DNA from: Bacillota bacterium
Lineage (GTDB): Bacteria; Bacillota; Clostridia; Lachnospirales; Lachnospiraceae
Reading direction: 5' to 3'
Assembly: GCA_023398375.1 (NCBI GenBank)
Contig: JAEWSH010000042.1
Location: forward strand, 1-64,000
Length of the DNA: 64,000 bases
The first letter of the stretch is position 1. Each line of letters begins with the position of its first letter. Below are positions 1-8,393 of this stretch, piece by piece. Both the position numbers and the translations under genes were made by a program. Below the pieces are notes generated by a model. The model had not been told where the DNA came from, did not search any database, and worked only from the letters and a program-made list of their open reading frames with translations.

Positions 1-1
1 G

Positions 2-34
2 GTTAGAGCCTTTATTAAACCATCAAAGTGGTAG
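2..34 (+). CDS. 3' end of a gene that begins upstream of the window (tentative)
   Basis: An open frame enters from the window edge and stops with TAG at 32-34, giving the tail VRAFIKPSKW. No family can be assigned from ten residues. A second frame is also open to position 62, so the choice of frame is uncertain. If real, it is the last gene before the YhgE-like permease, about 100 bases upstream of it. Confidence 0.22.
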   Translation, partial: VRAFIKPSKW

Positions 35-132
35 GAGAAAAAAACTAATCCACAGTATCTGAAACAAGCATAGCCGAACCTATAGAAAAGGTAAAGAATG
101 GCTATGACTATATAATACGAGGAGAAATAATT

Positions 133-1329
133 ATGAAACTTACAAAGTTTTTGTTGAGTAAAGGAGTTATCTATGCCATCATTCTGGCTGTATTTTATCA
201 GATAGCGATGGTGGGGCTTTATACTTATGGTTATCACGTCTTGCCAAATGGGGTTAATCTACTTGCAATCAATGTGGTAAATCAAGATGGTGATAAAGGG
301 GCAGCAATCGAAAAAGAACTTGTTCCCACTTTATCCAAATCATTTAGCAACGTGAATACTGAAAAGAGTTTGGACGAGAGCAAAGAGGAACTCAATAATC
401 GGCAGATACAAATGATCATTGTCATCCCTGAAAATTTTGTAAGTAACTTAACATCGGGAAAAACAACAATTGATTTCTATATTGATGAATCAAATACAAC
501 TACGGTTATAAATACTATGGAGGCAGTTGCCAGCTCAATAACAGATAATTTTAACCAAGCTATCAATCAGGGTAAATTAACAAACATACTGAATTCTCTC
601 AATGTTAATGTCACTCAGCAAGAAAAGATTACGGAACAGTTGAATAATTCAGTAGTTCAAAATAATGTTTATATTAACAAAGCACCCAGCAGTATGGATT
701 ATGTAATGGCACCATCATTTTTATCTATTGCAACATACGCATCTTCTATGGTCGTTGCAATTGTACTGATGAATATTTTCCTTGCTTTTATCCCTATTAT
801 CGGAAAATGGAAAGCTTTTCGATATGTTGAAATTACAGGATGTGTTATTGCCATTCTTGCGCCCTTGTTCGGAGTAATTATGGCCAGAATCTTGATTCCG
901 TTCAGTATCCAGAAGTTGGTAATCATTTATCTTCAGCAGATTTTTATGCAAATAACAGCTTTCCAGTTTACGTTAATATTCTCGGTATTGTTTGGGCAAA
1001 ACGGGATATTTATGAATATACCATTGATGCTTGCGCAAACAATAGCCGGCGGTGGAACCATGCCCTTGCAAATCATGCCTAATCTATTTAAAGCGATCAG
1101 TTATTTTACCCCTATGTACCCTAATACCCAAATAAACTTTGGACTGTTGTTTGGCGGACCGACACTTATTTTTGAGATTAGATTGCTGGCAATACTGATT
1201 ACATCCTCTCTTATACTTTTGTTAATTGTATGGCGCAAATGGCCTAAAAAGGAAGATAGCAAGGAAACAGTTGGTAGTAACGGTGATTATGGGATTGTTG
1301 GAGCAGATAGAGCATACCGCAGGGTTTAG
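133..1329 (+). CDS. YhgE/Pip-like (DUF3533-type) ABC-2 family membrane protein
   Basis: The 398-residue product has one N-terminal membrane helix (about residues 10-34), an extracytoplasmic domain of about 150 residues, and a block of five or six helices from about residue 195 to 375. This is the architecture of the YhgE/Pip (phage infection protein) family, ABC-2-like permease proteins often found beside MarR or TetR regulators and linked to export or envelope functions. The start at 133 is supported by GAGGAG at 119-124. The basic tail ends at a TAG, but the same frame stays open for another 80 codons with a further hydrophobic stretch, so the 3' end may be altered. Substrate unknown. Family placement is from overall topology and is fairly but not fully secure. 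Confidence 0.7.
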   Translation: MKLTKFLLSKGVIYAIILAVFYQIAMVGLYTYGYHVLPNGVNLLAINVVNQDGDKGAAIEKELVPTLSKSFSNVNTEKSLDESKEELNNRQIQMIIVIPENFVSNLTSGKTTIDFYIDESNTTTVINTMEAVASSITDNFNQAINQGKLTNILNSLNVNVTQQEKITEQLNNSVVQNNVYINKAPSSMDYVMAPSFLSIATYASSMVVAIVLMNIFLAFIPIIGKWKAFRYVEITGCVIAILAPLFGVIMARILIPFSIQKLVIIYLQQIFMQITAFQFTLIFSVLFGQNGIFMNIPLMLAQTIAGGGTMPLQIMPNLFKAISYFTPMYPNTQINFGLLFGGPTLIFEIRLLAILITSSLILLLIVWRKWPKKEDSKETVGSNGDYGIVGADRAYRRV

Positions 1330-1572
1330 CCCGGTCATTTTAGTTTACTTTCCGGCGCCGTGTCAGCTTCCTATTTTACCATACCACTTATTGTTTCGAT
1401 CTTTACGTCGGCTACATTATTAATTATGTCTATAGCCGTATTCAATAAAAAGCAGTATAGCAGTGAAATGTCGTCTAAAAATCTTCTACCTCTGAAGGTG
1501 GATTTAGTAAAATCTTGTCAACTTATTTATAGACCTCGAAAAGATATATTCTCTTACCCAAATATTCATTGA
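1330..1572 (+). pseudogene. Membrane-protein tail in frame after the YhgE-like stop (remnant)
   Basis: Directly after the TAG at 1327-1329, the same frame continues to 1572. It encodes a hydrophobic helix (FTIPLIVSIFTSATLLIMSI) followed by a charged tail. There is no Shine-Dalgarno site for the only start-like codon, a GTG at 1360. It resembles the C-terminal end of a permease, either read through originally from the upstream gene or left from a deleted neighbour. The last part overlaps the -35 box of the MarR promoter, so it is unlikely to be an independent gene. Confidence 0.3.
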
Positions 1573-1615
1573 CAAATTACCAAGGTACCTTTATACTCAT
1601 AATTAAAGGTACCTT
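1569..1615 (+). promoter_or_regulatory. marR promoter with two identical palindromic operators
   Basis: TTGACA at 1569-1574 and TATACT at 1592-1597 are separated by 17 bases. The palindrome AAGGTACCTT occurs at 1582-1591, in the spacer touching the -10 box, and again at 1606-1615, at the expected start of transcription. The centres are 24 bases apart. Placement over the promoter of a MarR gene strongly suggests autorepression. Confidence 0.8.
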
Positions 1616-1652
1616 ACTATTTACATATTATTAATAAATGGAGGAATTTAAA

Positions 1653-2357
1653 ATGCAAGAAAATAATTTTGACTTAATTATGCAACTTACACGTGTTGAA
1701 TGGCTGCTTCATAGGTACCATCAACAAAATCATATGCATTTTGGCCCCATGGGAGATCCCCGTAGGGGGCAAGGCAGGGTTTTGACGATTCTTAAGATGC
1801 AGCCGGAAATCAGTCAAAAAGAGTTATCATACCTGCTGGATATGAGACCCCAATCCCTGGGAGAACTTCTTTCTAAGCTGGAGAAAAACGGATATATTAT
1901 CCGTACACCATCGGAAACTGACCGCCGGGTTATGAACATTAAGCTGACGAAGGAGGGAACTGAGGCAATTGGGTCAACTGAGCAGGAATTTAGCTTTGAC
2001 AAGCTGTTTGAATGTCTGAGTGAAGAAGAACAAAAGAACTTGAGCGGTTATCTTGACCGTATAATCGAAACGCTTGAAACGCAACTTGGTGATGAACAGC
2101 CTGAGCCTGATTTTGACACAAGATTACATGGAAGCGATTCGTTTGACGGCCGTTTTGGCGGACACACTAATCGGATGGGCGGCAGAGGTTACACAGGTAA
2201 TAGGCAATTTGATCCCCGCTCTGATATGGGACGGAATCATCCTGGCGAAATGCCTTTCGATCCTCGTCCTGATGGCAGGGGATTAGGCTCTCAACACGGA
2301 ATGAGCGGGCATGGAGAACACCCTGCTCAAGAACAAGATAAGTCTGACAAAGAATAA
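1653..2357 (+). CDS. MarR family transcriptional regulator with a long Gly/Arg/Asp-rich tail
   Basis: Residues of about 30-135 form a winged-helix MarR domain (QKELSYLLDMRPQSLGELLS for the recognition region; the wing has ETDRRVMNIKLT). From about residue 155 the protein continues for 80 residues as a low-complexity tail rich in Gly, Arg, Asp, His and Pro, unlike the usual 140-160 residue MarR proteins; such tails occur in some clostridial members. I chose ATG 1653 because GGAGG at 1640-1644 lies eight bases upstream; the ATG at 1638 has no ribosome site. The gene sits behind a promoter with two palindromic operators. A truncated MATE efflux gene follows, the likely original target. The ligand is unknown. 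Confidence 0.88.
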   Translation: MQENNFDLIMQLTRVEWLLHRYHQQNHMHFGPMGDPRRGQGRVLTILKMQPEISQKELSYLLDMRPQSLGELLSKLEKNGYIIRTPSETDRRVMNIKLTKEGTEAIGSTEQEFSFDKLFECLSEEEQKNLSGYLDRIIETLETQLGDEQPEPDFDTRLHGSDSFDGRFGGHTNRMGGRGYTGNRQFDPRSDMGRNHPGEMPFDPRPDGRGLGSQHGMSGHGEHPAQEQDKSDKE

Positions 2358-2472
2358 TTAGTATTACGGCAGCATGATATGAGGGCGCTGTGGAAAAACC
2401 TAGTATTTAAGCAGTGCCTTTGTTTTTTTGCGCCAATTTTAGAGAATATACGATGTGGAAGGAGTTTTTAAC

Positions 2473-2631
2473 ATGGAAAATATAGATCAAAAATCACTCT
2501 ACTACCTAGAAAAAGCACCCGTTTCAAAAGCAATTATGCACATGGTCATTCCCATGATGCTGAGCTTTATTGCTACGCTTATTTACAATATCACAGATGC
2601 CTTTTTTATTGGACTACCTGCCCGCACATGA
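2473..2631 (+). pseudogene. MATE efflux pump, only the first ~48 codons remain
   Basis: A gene begins at ATG 2473 behind GGAAGGAG. Its first 47 or so codons match the N-terminus of clostridial MATE multidrug/Na+ antiporters (KAPVSKAIMHMVIPMMLSF, then IYNITDAFFIGL). The frame then runs into sequence of the opposite-strand TetR gene and stops at 2629-2631 after 52 codons. Intact MATE proteins have about 450 residues and twelve helices, so this is a remnant. It follows the MarR gene by 115 bases, so marR-mate was probably an operon cut by a deletion with its right end near 2610. Confidence 0.85.
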
Positions 2632-3218
2632 ACAAGAGGAATAAAGATATTATCAACAATCTCTTCTATGACTTCGTCAGATATCGTTTCTTTTCTGGTA
2701 AGCAACTCATAACGCACTAGATCTACCGGTAATGAAATGATGCGCATACTTAATTTTTCAAGGTTTATTTCACCACGTAGTTCAGCGTTTTTAAGGATAA
2801 CTGAGATAGCTGCTGTTAGCTTGCTTTCTGCTCCCGGCTGGATAAGATGAGGTATTGAAGCAGTGATGGTACTCCCTATATGTTCGGCAACAAGCCCCCT
2901 TATCGCTTGGATGCCTATCTTCTTCAGAGGTTTTATCAGTTCCACTAAAAAAGAGAAAACATCATTTCTCAGATTTCCAGTGTTGGGGATTTCATTTGAT
3001 GAATTTTGAAGATATTTGTGCAAAACGGCGACCACAAGATCATTTTTATTTGGCCATCGACGATAAAGCACGGCTTTATTCGTTTTCGCTCGTGCTGCGA
3101 TTCCTTCCATCGTCAGATTGTTATAACCAACTTCAGTAAATTCCTTCCAAGCCGCTTCAAGAATGGCGTATTCCAACGCTTCTCCACGTCGTCGCGGACT
3201 CTTTTTTTGTTCATCCAT
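2583..3218 (-). CDS. TetR/AcrR family repressor, probably of the divergent MFS pump
   Basis: The 211-residue protein has a TetR helix-turn-helix at about residues 12-58 (LTMEGIAARAKTNKAVLYRR) and an all-helical ligand-binding domain. The gene diverges from the MFS exporter at 3378, and the gap carries two matching inverted repeats, so it most likely represses the pump and itself. The last dozen codons (after VRAG) read through the antisense of the truncated MATE gene, so its original C-terminus was replaced when the two sequences were joined. The ATG at 3218 lies downstream of GGAGG on its strand. Confidence 0.87.
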   Translation of the reverse strand: MDEQKKSPRRRGEALEYAILEAAWKEFTEVGYNNLTMEGIAARAKTNKAVLYRRWPNKNDLVVAVLHKYLQNSSNEIPNTGNLRNDVFSFLVELIKPLKKIGIQAIRGLVAEHIGSTITASIPHLIQPGAESKLTAAISVILKNAELRGEINLEKLSMRIISLPVDLVRYELLTRKETISDEVIEEIVDNIFIPLVHVRAGSPIKKASVIL

Positions 3219-3271
3219 TTTTTTATTTTCCTCCGAGTTTTAGTATAAATCTCTCTGGTAAATATGAAATT

Positions 3272-3350
3272 AGGAAACTATCAAGTTTCTTAATTGACAA
3301 AAATATATTTTTATTATATCATGGTCGAATAAGAAACGCAAATGTTTCTT
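3272..3350 (+). promoter_or_regulatory. Divergent tetR / MFS control region with two operators
   Basis: Two 20-bp inverted repeats share one design, AGGAAAC or AAGAAAC, six bases, then GTTTCTT. They lie at 3272-3291 and 3331-3350, with centres 59 bases apart. Between them TTGACA (3294-3299) and TATCAT (3317-3322), with a 17-base spacer, form a promoter for the pump. The second repeat covers the expected transcription start. The layout suits TetR repression of both directions. Confidence 0.8.
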
Positions 3351-3377
3351 AAATACAGCTGTGAAAGGAATTTGCAT

Positions 3378-4826
3378 ATGAATACAATACTTAATGAAAA
3401 GACAAAAAAAGAAAAGCTTGACCCAGTGGTGCTAAGAGCGGCCATTATTTTGGTGGTTGGTGCGCTTGCGCCACTGTTTGATTCGACAATGGTTAATGTA
3501 GCACTACATACAATCGCGGCGGATATGAAAGCAACCATTTCTACCGTTCAATGGATTACAACGGGATATGTTCTGGCAATGGGACTGGCCGTTCCGATTT
3601 CAGGATGGGCCACCAAACGATTCGGAGGCAGGCGAACCTACATCTTTTCACTGATAATATTTTTAATTGGCTCTGTATGCTCTATGCTGTCATGGAACAT
3701 AGGAAGTATGGTTGCTTTACGTGCCATTCAAGGAATCGGCGCTGGGTTAATGATGCCGACACTGCAAACAGTGCTTGTACAAACTGCCGGAGGACGTAAT
3801 ATCGGACAGATTATGTCGATTGTCAGCATACCAGCTGTCCTTAGTCCAATCCTCGGTCCAGTGTTAGGAGGAATTATCGTCAGCAGTCTGAATTGGCGCG
3901 CTATCTTCTGGGTTAATATTCCGATTTGCATTGTAGCCATTTTGTTGGCTTTGTGGGGAATACCGGCTGATAAGCTTTCTATGAAGAAAGATTCCCTTGA
4001 TGTGTTTGGTCTGTTATTGCTCTCCCCTGCGTTTGCCCTTCTGATCTACGGCATTGCCCAAATTGCCAAACATGGGAGCTTAAGCAGCAACGCGGTCTAT
4101 GTTCCCCTTATCATCGGAATCGTTTTGATGGCATCCTATGTCATATATGCTCTGAATACGAAACGGGAACCAGCTCTAAATGTGCGGCTGTTCAAATCAG
4201 TCAATTTTACTGCTTCCAATATCCTGCTGATTTTTAGCGGGATCATCACGAACGGGGCTATGTTGATACTGCCGCTCTATTATCAGGAAGTGCGTGGCAC
4301 AAGTGCGCTGAATGCTGGATTGTGGCTGATTCCTCAAGGCATAGGAATGTTGCTCACCAGAAGCTGGGCTGGAAAAGTGGCTGACCGTGACGGTTCTCGT
4401 AATATCGTGCTCATGAGTCTCGCTGCTACTGCAATCGGTACGTTACCGTTTACTTTTGCCGGTACGGATACAAATTTAGTTCTTTTGTCCATTGCGTTGT
4501 TGATCAGAGGGGCGGGGCTTGGTGGCTTGTTTATAGCAATCATGATGTCTGCTTATATTGGACTTCAAAAAGAACAGGTTCCACATGCAAGTATTGCAAC
4601 AAGGATTTTTCAGACCATTGGTGGGGCTTTTGGGTCAGCTATTCTTGCGACTGTCCTTCAGCGCCATATGGCGGGTCACAACGGCTCCGATCTACATGAA
4701 GTTGCAGTTGCATTCAACGTCTCCTTCTGGTGGGCAATTGGCCTTACTGTGACTGCTGCGATTCCAACGATGTTCTTGACAATGCGTAAAAAACCATTAA
4801 AGGAAACGGCCCCGCAAGAAAAATAA
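3378..4826 (+). CDS. MFS multidrug exporter, DHA2 (EmrB/QacA-like) family
   Basis: This is a proton-driven drug exporter of the 14-helix DHA2 class. The N-terminus has the family opening helix with D-x-T-M-V-N-V-A (FDSTMVNVAL), then the motif A loop GWATKRFGGRRTY after helix 2 and the motif C antiporter signature near GPVLGG in helix 5. About fourteen hydrophobic segments fill the 482 residues, the usual length. The start at 3378 has AAAGGAA nine bases upstream; the longer frame starting at 3342 would begin inside an operator and is rejected. It is divergent from a TetR gene and probably induced by its substrate. The drug specificity cannot be read from sequence. Confidence 0.92.
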   Translation: MNTILNEKTKKEKLDPVVLRAAIILVVGALAPLFDSTMVNVALHTIAADMKATISTVQWITTGYVLAMGLAVPISGWATKRFGGRRTYIFSLIIFLIGSVCSMLSWNIGSMVALRAIQGIGAGLMMPTLQTVLVQTAGGRNIGQIMSIVSIPAVLSPILGPVLGGIIVSSLNWRAIFWVNIPICIVAILLALWGIPADKLSMKKDSLDVFGLLLLSPAFALLIYGIAQIAKHGSLSSNAVYVPLIIGIVLMASYVIYALNTKREPALNVRLFKSVNFTASNILLIFSGIITNGAMLILPLYYQEVRGTSALNAGLWLIPQGIGMLLTRSWAGKVADRDGSRNIVLMSLAATAIGTLPFTFAGTDTNLVLLSIALLIRGAGLGGLFIAIMMSAYIGLQKEQVPHASIATRIFQTIGGAFGSAILATVLQRHMAGHNGSDLHEVAVAFNVSFWWAIGLTVTAAIPTMFLTMRKKPLKETAPQEK

Positions 4827-5005
4827 TTTGGGGTTGTGCTTGATGGATATGGCGGTTTCGGGCGTATGCAGAATATAAGTACTGTGATTTATGATTATAA
4901 GAAGAAGCAAAGTAAGCCAAGATATTTTTTTTGATACTAAATGAGCTCTGATGATATAAAAAAATATGGTTATTCTGAATTGTTATTTTTACGGTAGCTT
5001 TTAAA

Positions 5006-5335
5006 TCAAGATATTCGGATCAAAATCATGTAGCAGGCTGTTCCGGCAAGTATACTGAGAAAATTGTCTTTTTTCCACACTTGCAACCCAATCACCAATA
5101 TTACGGAAATAAATTCAGCCGCGCCGAAAGGAAAATTTGAAAAATCAATATCTCGCATACAGTAGATCACTAGAATAACCATGATGCTTGCTGGCAGCAT
5201 TGACCCTAAATAGAGTACAGTTGCTGGCAGTTCTTTCTTGCCACTGAAGATCAGAAAGGGCAGTGCACGGGTAAACCAGGTTATTAAACTAATGATTGCA
5301 ATAGCAGAAATCGTTGTAAGTACGTCAGTTGGCAT
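5006..5335 (-). CDS. azlD: AzlD-like small subunit of a branched-chain amino acid exporter
   Basis: This 109-residue protein has four hydrophobic segments and the family features of AzlD (TWFTRALPFLIF near residue 20). AzlC and AzlD together export branched-chain amino acids or toxic analogues such as azaleucine. The gene overlaps the end of azlC by 11 bases, so the two are translationally coupled. The usual length is about 100-110 residues. Confidence 0.9.
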   Translation of the reverse strand: MPTDVLTTISAIAIISLITWFTRALPFLIFSGKKELPATVLYLGSMLPASIMVILVIYCMRDIDFSNFPFGAAEFISVILVIGLQVWKKDNFLSILAGTACYMILIRIS

Positions 5336-6026
5336 GGGGAATACCTCCTGTCTTTTTGAGAATGGGGGTTTTCATCAGGATTAAAGCTAGCAAACTGACA
5401 GACAATGACGGAAGGATAAAATGATTGGCTCCCAGTAACAAATAAAAGACAAGAGCGCTGACTAATCCTGTGATGGCCGGAATGTGGCTTTTATATTGTC
5501 CCCACTGGTTGACAGCAACAACAGTAAAAAATGCAGTTGCGGAAAAATCAATACCAGCCATGTCAAAGGGAATGGATTGTCGCAGCAACGATCCGAGGGT
5601 GCAGCTGAAGATCCAGATCAAATGTCCCACTGTTGAAATTTGGAAAATTATTTTATCCTCGTCCAAATCAGCGGGGCACTGCATAGAGCAGAGCACAGAA
5701 TAAGTTTCATCAGTTAAAGTCATTGCCAAATAAGTCCATTTCCAACCATTCCGGCGGTATTTTTCCACGAGAGCAATGCCGTAAAAAATATGGCGCGCAT
5801 TGATAAATAAAGTCATAATTGCCATTAGGTATAGAGATGTACCTGCTTTCAGCAGTGATACCATGACAATCTGCATGGAACCGGCATAGATAAATACACC
5901 AGACAAAAAAGACCAGATGGCAGGATACCCCGCGGTTTGTAAAAGAATTCCGAAGGCAAGCCCAACAAAAAAAACAGATGGAATAATTGGTACCACCTGT
6001 TTTAATGCAAAACATAAATTTTTCAT
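5325..6026 (-). CDS. azlC: AzlC family branched-chain amino acid exporter, large subunit
   Basis: The 233-residue membrane protein matches AzlC in length and in its characteristic N-terminal segments (FFVGLAFGILLQTAGYPAIW, then IYAGSMQIVMV and INARHIFYGIA). It has seven or eight helices. Together with AzlD it forms an amino acid efflux system in the cytoplasmic membrane. A GGGGGG tract just before the ATG acts as ribosome site. The gene lies 84 bases downstream of the MocR gene on the same strand, separated by a hairpin terminator. MocR may regulate it, but I saw no clear promoter in the short gap. Confidence 0.92.
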   Translation of the reverse strand: MKNLCFALKQVVPIIPSVFFVGLAFGILLQTAGYPAIWSFLSGVFIYAGSMQIVMVSLLKAGTSLYLMAIMTLFINARHIFYGIALVEKYRRNGWKWTYLAMTLTDETYSVLCSMQCPADLDEDKIIFQISTVGHLIWIFSCTLGSLLRQSIPFDMAGIDFSATAFFTVVAVNQWGQYKSHIPAITGLVSALVFYLLLGANHFILPSLSVSLLALILMKTPILKKTGGIPHAN

Positions 6027-6074
6027 CGTGTGTACCCCCCAGTATTTCTTAGGTTATGGTAACACGAGAGAAAA

Positions 6075-6102
6075 CGCCACACAATAAAAATATTGTGTGG
6101 CG
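6075..6102 (-). terminator. Hairpin terminator after the MocR gene
   Basis: A perfect 12-bp inverted repeat (CGCCACACAATA and its complement) with an AAAA loop lies just after the MocR stop codon. On the minus strand it is followed by TTTTCTCTC, a weak U-rich tail. It may only partly separate mocR from azlCD. Confidence 0.65.
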
Positions 6103-6109
6103 TACAATT

Positions 6110-7492
6110 TTATAAGTAGTCCAGCAGGTTCTTTAATATCACAAGACTCTGTTCCAGTTCACATATGGACTCAGGAGCGCAAATTGCCATACGGACAGCC
6201 CTCGCAGGAGTCGTCGTTCCAACGGCAAATCGCTCAGCGGCATAGACCTGAACACCATTTTCTAAAGCAAGTGCTTCAAATTCAGCCCCGGTTTTATTAC
6301 CTGGTAGAAGTAGCCAGCGAAAAATACAGGTTGCTTCGCCTCGACAGTCATATCCGGATAGGCATCGGTTTACAATTTGGTTACGCAGTCTCGTTCTGCT
6401 CCTATGTTGTTCTAGCACAGCGTCCAACTGACCGGAAACGACAATGCGTGCTGCCAGCTCTGCCATCAGCGGGGAAACCGAGATGTTTATGTTGTAAAGA
6501 GCATTGGACAACTGCGTTTTATAAGCAGGCGGCACTGACACATAGGCAAGGCGCAGACCAGGAGCAACTGCTTTGGACAGACTGGCGATAAAAATAGTGC
6601 GTTCCGGAGCAAAAGAAGCAATCGGAGGCATTTCTTTGCTCATCAGGCGGTAGGTACAGTCCTCAATAATAATAATATCCTGCATTTGTGCTATGGCGGC
6701 CAGATCTGCACGAGCCACAGATGACATGGTATGAGTGGTTGGATTTTGATGGTCTGGAATTACATAGATTGCTTTCAGCCCATAAATTTTACAGGCATAG
6801 TGCAATGAATCAACATCAAATTCATCATCCGTCTGTCGAATGGGTATTAGCTGAATTCCCAACATCATGGCGACAGCTTTCATATCGGAGTAGGTGTGCG
6901 GTGCCACACCAATTTTGTCTCCAGACTGAAACAAGCCGGACAAAACAGCAGCGATTGCATTTTGACCACCGTTTGAGAACAGAATATTATCCCGATGGGT
7001 TGTTAAACCACATTTTTTCATAAACATCACGGCGGCATCCTTTTGCCATATTGTGTTGTTTGGACGATTGTATGCGAACAGTCGAACGGCGTCAGGTTCA
7101 TTAACAATACCTAGAAGTTGTTGCATTAATAGTTCATTCGCTTTATAATCCGGCACTGTTGCACCCATCTCAATGATGTGCTTTGGAGTCTCATCGGTCA
7201 AAAGCCGTACATTTGAAAGAGCATCAAAAGCCACATAAGTCCCGCTGCCAATTTTGGCACAAAGCAGGCCTTTTTGCTCGCACTCCTTAAAGGCTTTTGT
7301 CACGGTACTGACGTTGATATCTAAAAAATCTGCTAATTCACGCTGCGGCGGTAATTTTATACCGGGCAGAAGCTTTCCGCCAATAATATCCTGTTCCAAT
7401 TTGTCTGCCAGTGTCTTATAAAGTGAACGGGAGCTTTTATCAATAGATGGTTTCCATGACATTGGATAGTTTTCAAATGAGTTAAATGGCAT
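6110..7492 (-). CDS. MocR-type (GntR wHTH + aminotransferase-like) PLP-dependent regulator
   Basis: The 460-residue protein has a GntR winged helix at about residues 20-90 (PPQRELADFLDINVSTVTKA) and then a fold-type I aminotransferase domain. The PLP lysine is seen in SLSKAVAPGLRLAYV, and IPDHQNPTTHTMS matches the conserved N-P-T segment. MocR proteins bind PLP or its amino acid adducts and control nearby genes. It sits upstream of azlCD on the same strand, so an amino acid-linked signal controlling the exporter is the simplest reading. The ATG at 7492 has GGAGG seven bases upstream. Confidence 0.88.
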   Translation of the reverse strand: MPFNSFENYPMSWKPSIDKSSRSLYKTLADKLEQDIIGGKLLPGIKLPPQRELADFLDINVSTVTKAFKECEQKGLLCAKIGSGTYVAFDALSNVRLLTDETPKHIIEMGATVPDYKANELLMQQLLGIVNEPDAVRLFAYNRPNNTIWQKDAAVMFMKKCGLTTHRDNILFSNGGQNAIAAVLSGLFQSGDKIGVAPHTYSDMKAVAMMLGIQLIPIRQTDDEFDVDSLHYACKIYGLKAIYVIPDHQNPTTHTMSSVARADLAAIAQMQDIIIIEDCTYRLMSKEMPPIASFAPERTIFIASLSKAVAPGLRLAYVSVPPAYKTQLSNALYNINISVSPLMAELAARIVVSGQLDAVLEQHRSRTRLRNQIVNRCLSGYDCRGEATCIFRWLLLPGNKTGAEFEALALENGVQVYAAERFAVGTTTPARAVRMAICAPESICELEQSLVILKNLLDYL

Positions 7493-7514
7493 ATACTTAC
7501 CTCCATGCCATACA

Positions 7515-7544
7515 ATTATAACATTGTTGCTTTATTTCTGTCAT
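7515..7544 (-). promoter_or_regulatory. Promoter of the MocR gene
   Basis: Read on the minus strand, ATGACA (7544-7539) is followed after 18 bases by a perfect TATAAT (7520-7515), about 25 bases before the start codon. Confidence 0.6.
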
Positions 7545-7581
7545 TTCCAAGTTTTATAATTTTAGTTAGATACCTTTAATG

Positions 7582-7639
7582 AAGACATTACGATTATCGT
7601 TATTGTTGTCTTGCGAAAATCTTTTGATAAGGGTACAAT
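7582..7639 (+). promoter_or_regulatory. Promoter of the GNAT gene with an upstream inverted repeat
   Basis: TTGCGA (7611-7616) and TACAAT (7634-7639) have a 17-base spacer. Just upstream, AAGACA..ACGAT (7582-7594) pairs with ATCGT..TGTCTT (7596-7612), an interrupted inverted repeat touching the -35 box. The 5' leader would be about 95 bases. Confidence 0.45.
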
Positions 7640-7742
7640 TGACATGACCATGTATCAAACCTGAAAAAGGATATGATCTGGGCAACTAAAATTTAAGGTA
7701 CCGAGAAGGATGATAGTACATACTAATTATCGGAGGTTATAA

Positions 7743-8390
7743 ATGGACAAAAGGGTTAAGATCAGGAATGAAGAAGTAACAGAGTATGAAAAAGTAGAAG
7801 AAATCACAAGGAAATCTTTTTGGAATTTATATATTCCTGGATGCATGGAACACTTTTTAGTTCATGTTATGAGATCTCACGAGGACTTTGTGCCGGAGTT
7901 GGATCTGGTAATTGAAGTTGATGATCAGATCATCGGGAATATCATGTATACAAAAGCAAAAATAGTTGATGAGTCATTAGAAGAAAAAAAAATCCTTACC
8001 TTCGGTCCGGTCTGCATTATTCCGGAATACCAAAGAATGGGTTACGGGAAAATGCTTATAGAGCATTCTTTTGATCTGGCAGTTGGACTTGGTTATGATA
8101 CGATTGTAATATTTGGAAATCCAGGCAATTATGTAAACCGTGGCTTTAAGAGTTGTAAAAAGTACAATATCTGTCTTGAGAATGGAACATTTCCATCAGC
8201 AATGATGGTAAAAGAACTGAAGCCGGATGCTCTGGACGGTAGGAAATGGGTCTACTATGACAGCCCTGTGATGAAAATAGACGAAGAAGAAGCCGAGCGC
8301 TTTGATGAGAGTCTGGAGAAAATGGAGAAGAAATTTAAGCCAAGTCAGGAAGAATTTTATATTCACAGCCATTCTGTGATTCCCATATAA
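7743..8390 (+). CDS. GNAT family N-acetyltransferase
   Basis: The 215-residue protein carries the GNAT fold. The acetyl-CoA pyrophosphate loop is visible as PEYQRMGYGKML (about residues 96-107), preceded by the beta-4 strand ILTFGPVCI and followed by the helix and GNPGNYVNRGF. These features are shared with the YhbS-like branch. The acyl acceptor, a small amine or a protein, is unknown. ATG 7743 has GGAGG nearby (CGGAGGTTATAA). Its 3' end is only 3 bases from the converging methionine aminopeptidase gene. Confidence 0.85.
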   Translation: MDKRVKIRNEEVTEYEKVEEITRKSFWNLYIPGCMEHFLVHVMRSHEDFVPELDLVIEVDDQIIGNIMYTKAKIVDESLEEKKILTFGPVCIIPEYQRMGYGKMLIEHSFDLAVGLGYDTIVIFGNPGNYVNRGFKSCKKYNICLENGTFPSAMMVKELKPDALDGRKWVYYDSPVMKIDEEEAERFDESLEKMEKKFKPSQEEFYIHSHSVIPI

Positions 8391-8393
8391 GTA

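Noticed and set aside
49..132. In-frame extension upstream of the YhgE-like start (about 28 codons with plausible coding look)
   Set aside because: No start codon in it and the ribosome site GAGGAG fits ATG 133; could be a remnant of a lost gene, but not supportable.
6097..6591. 164-codon plus-strand frame opposite the MocR gene
   Set aside because: Antisense of a well-supported gene; no family features and no ribosome site.
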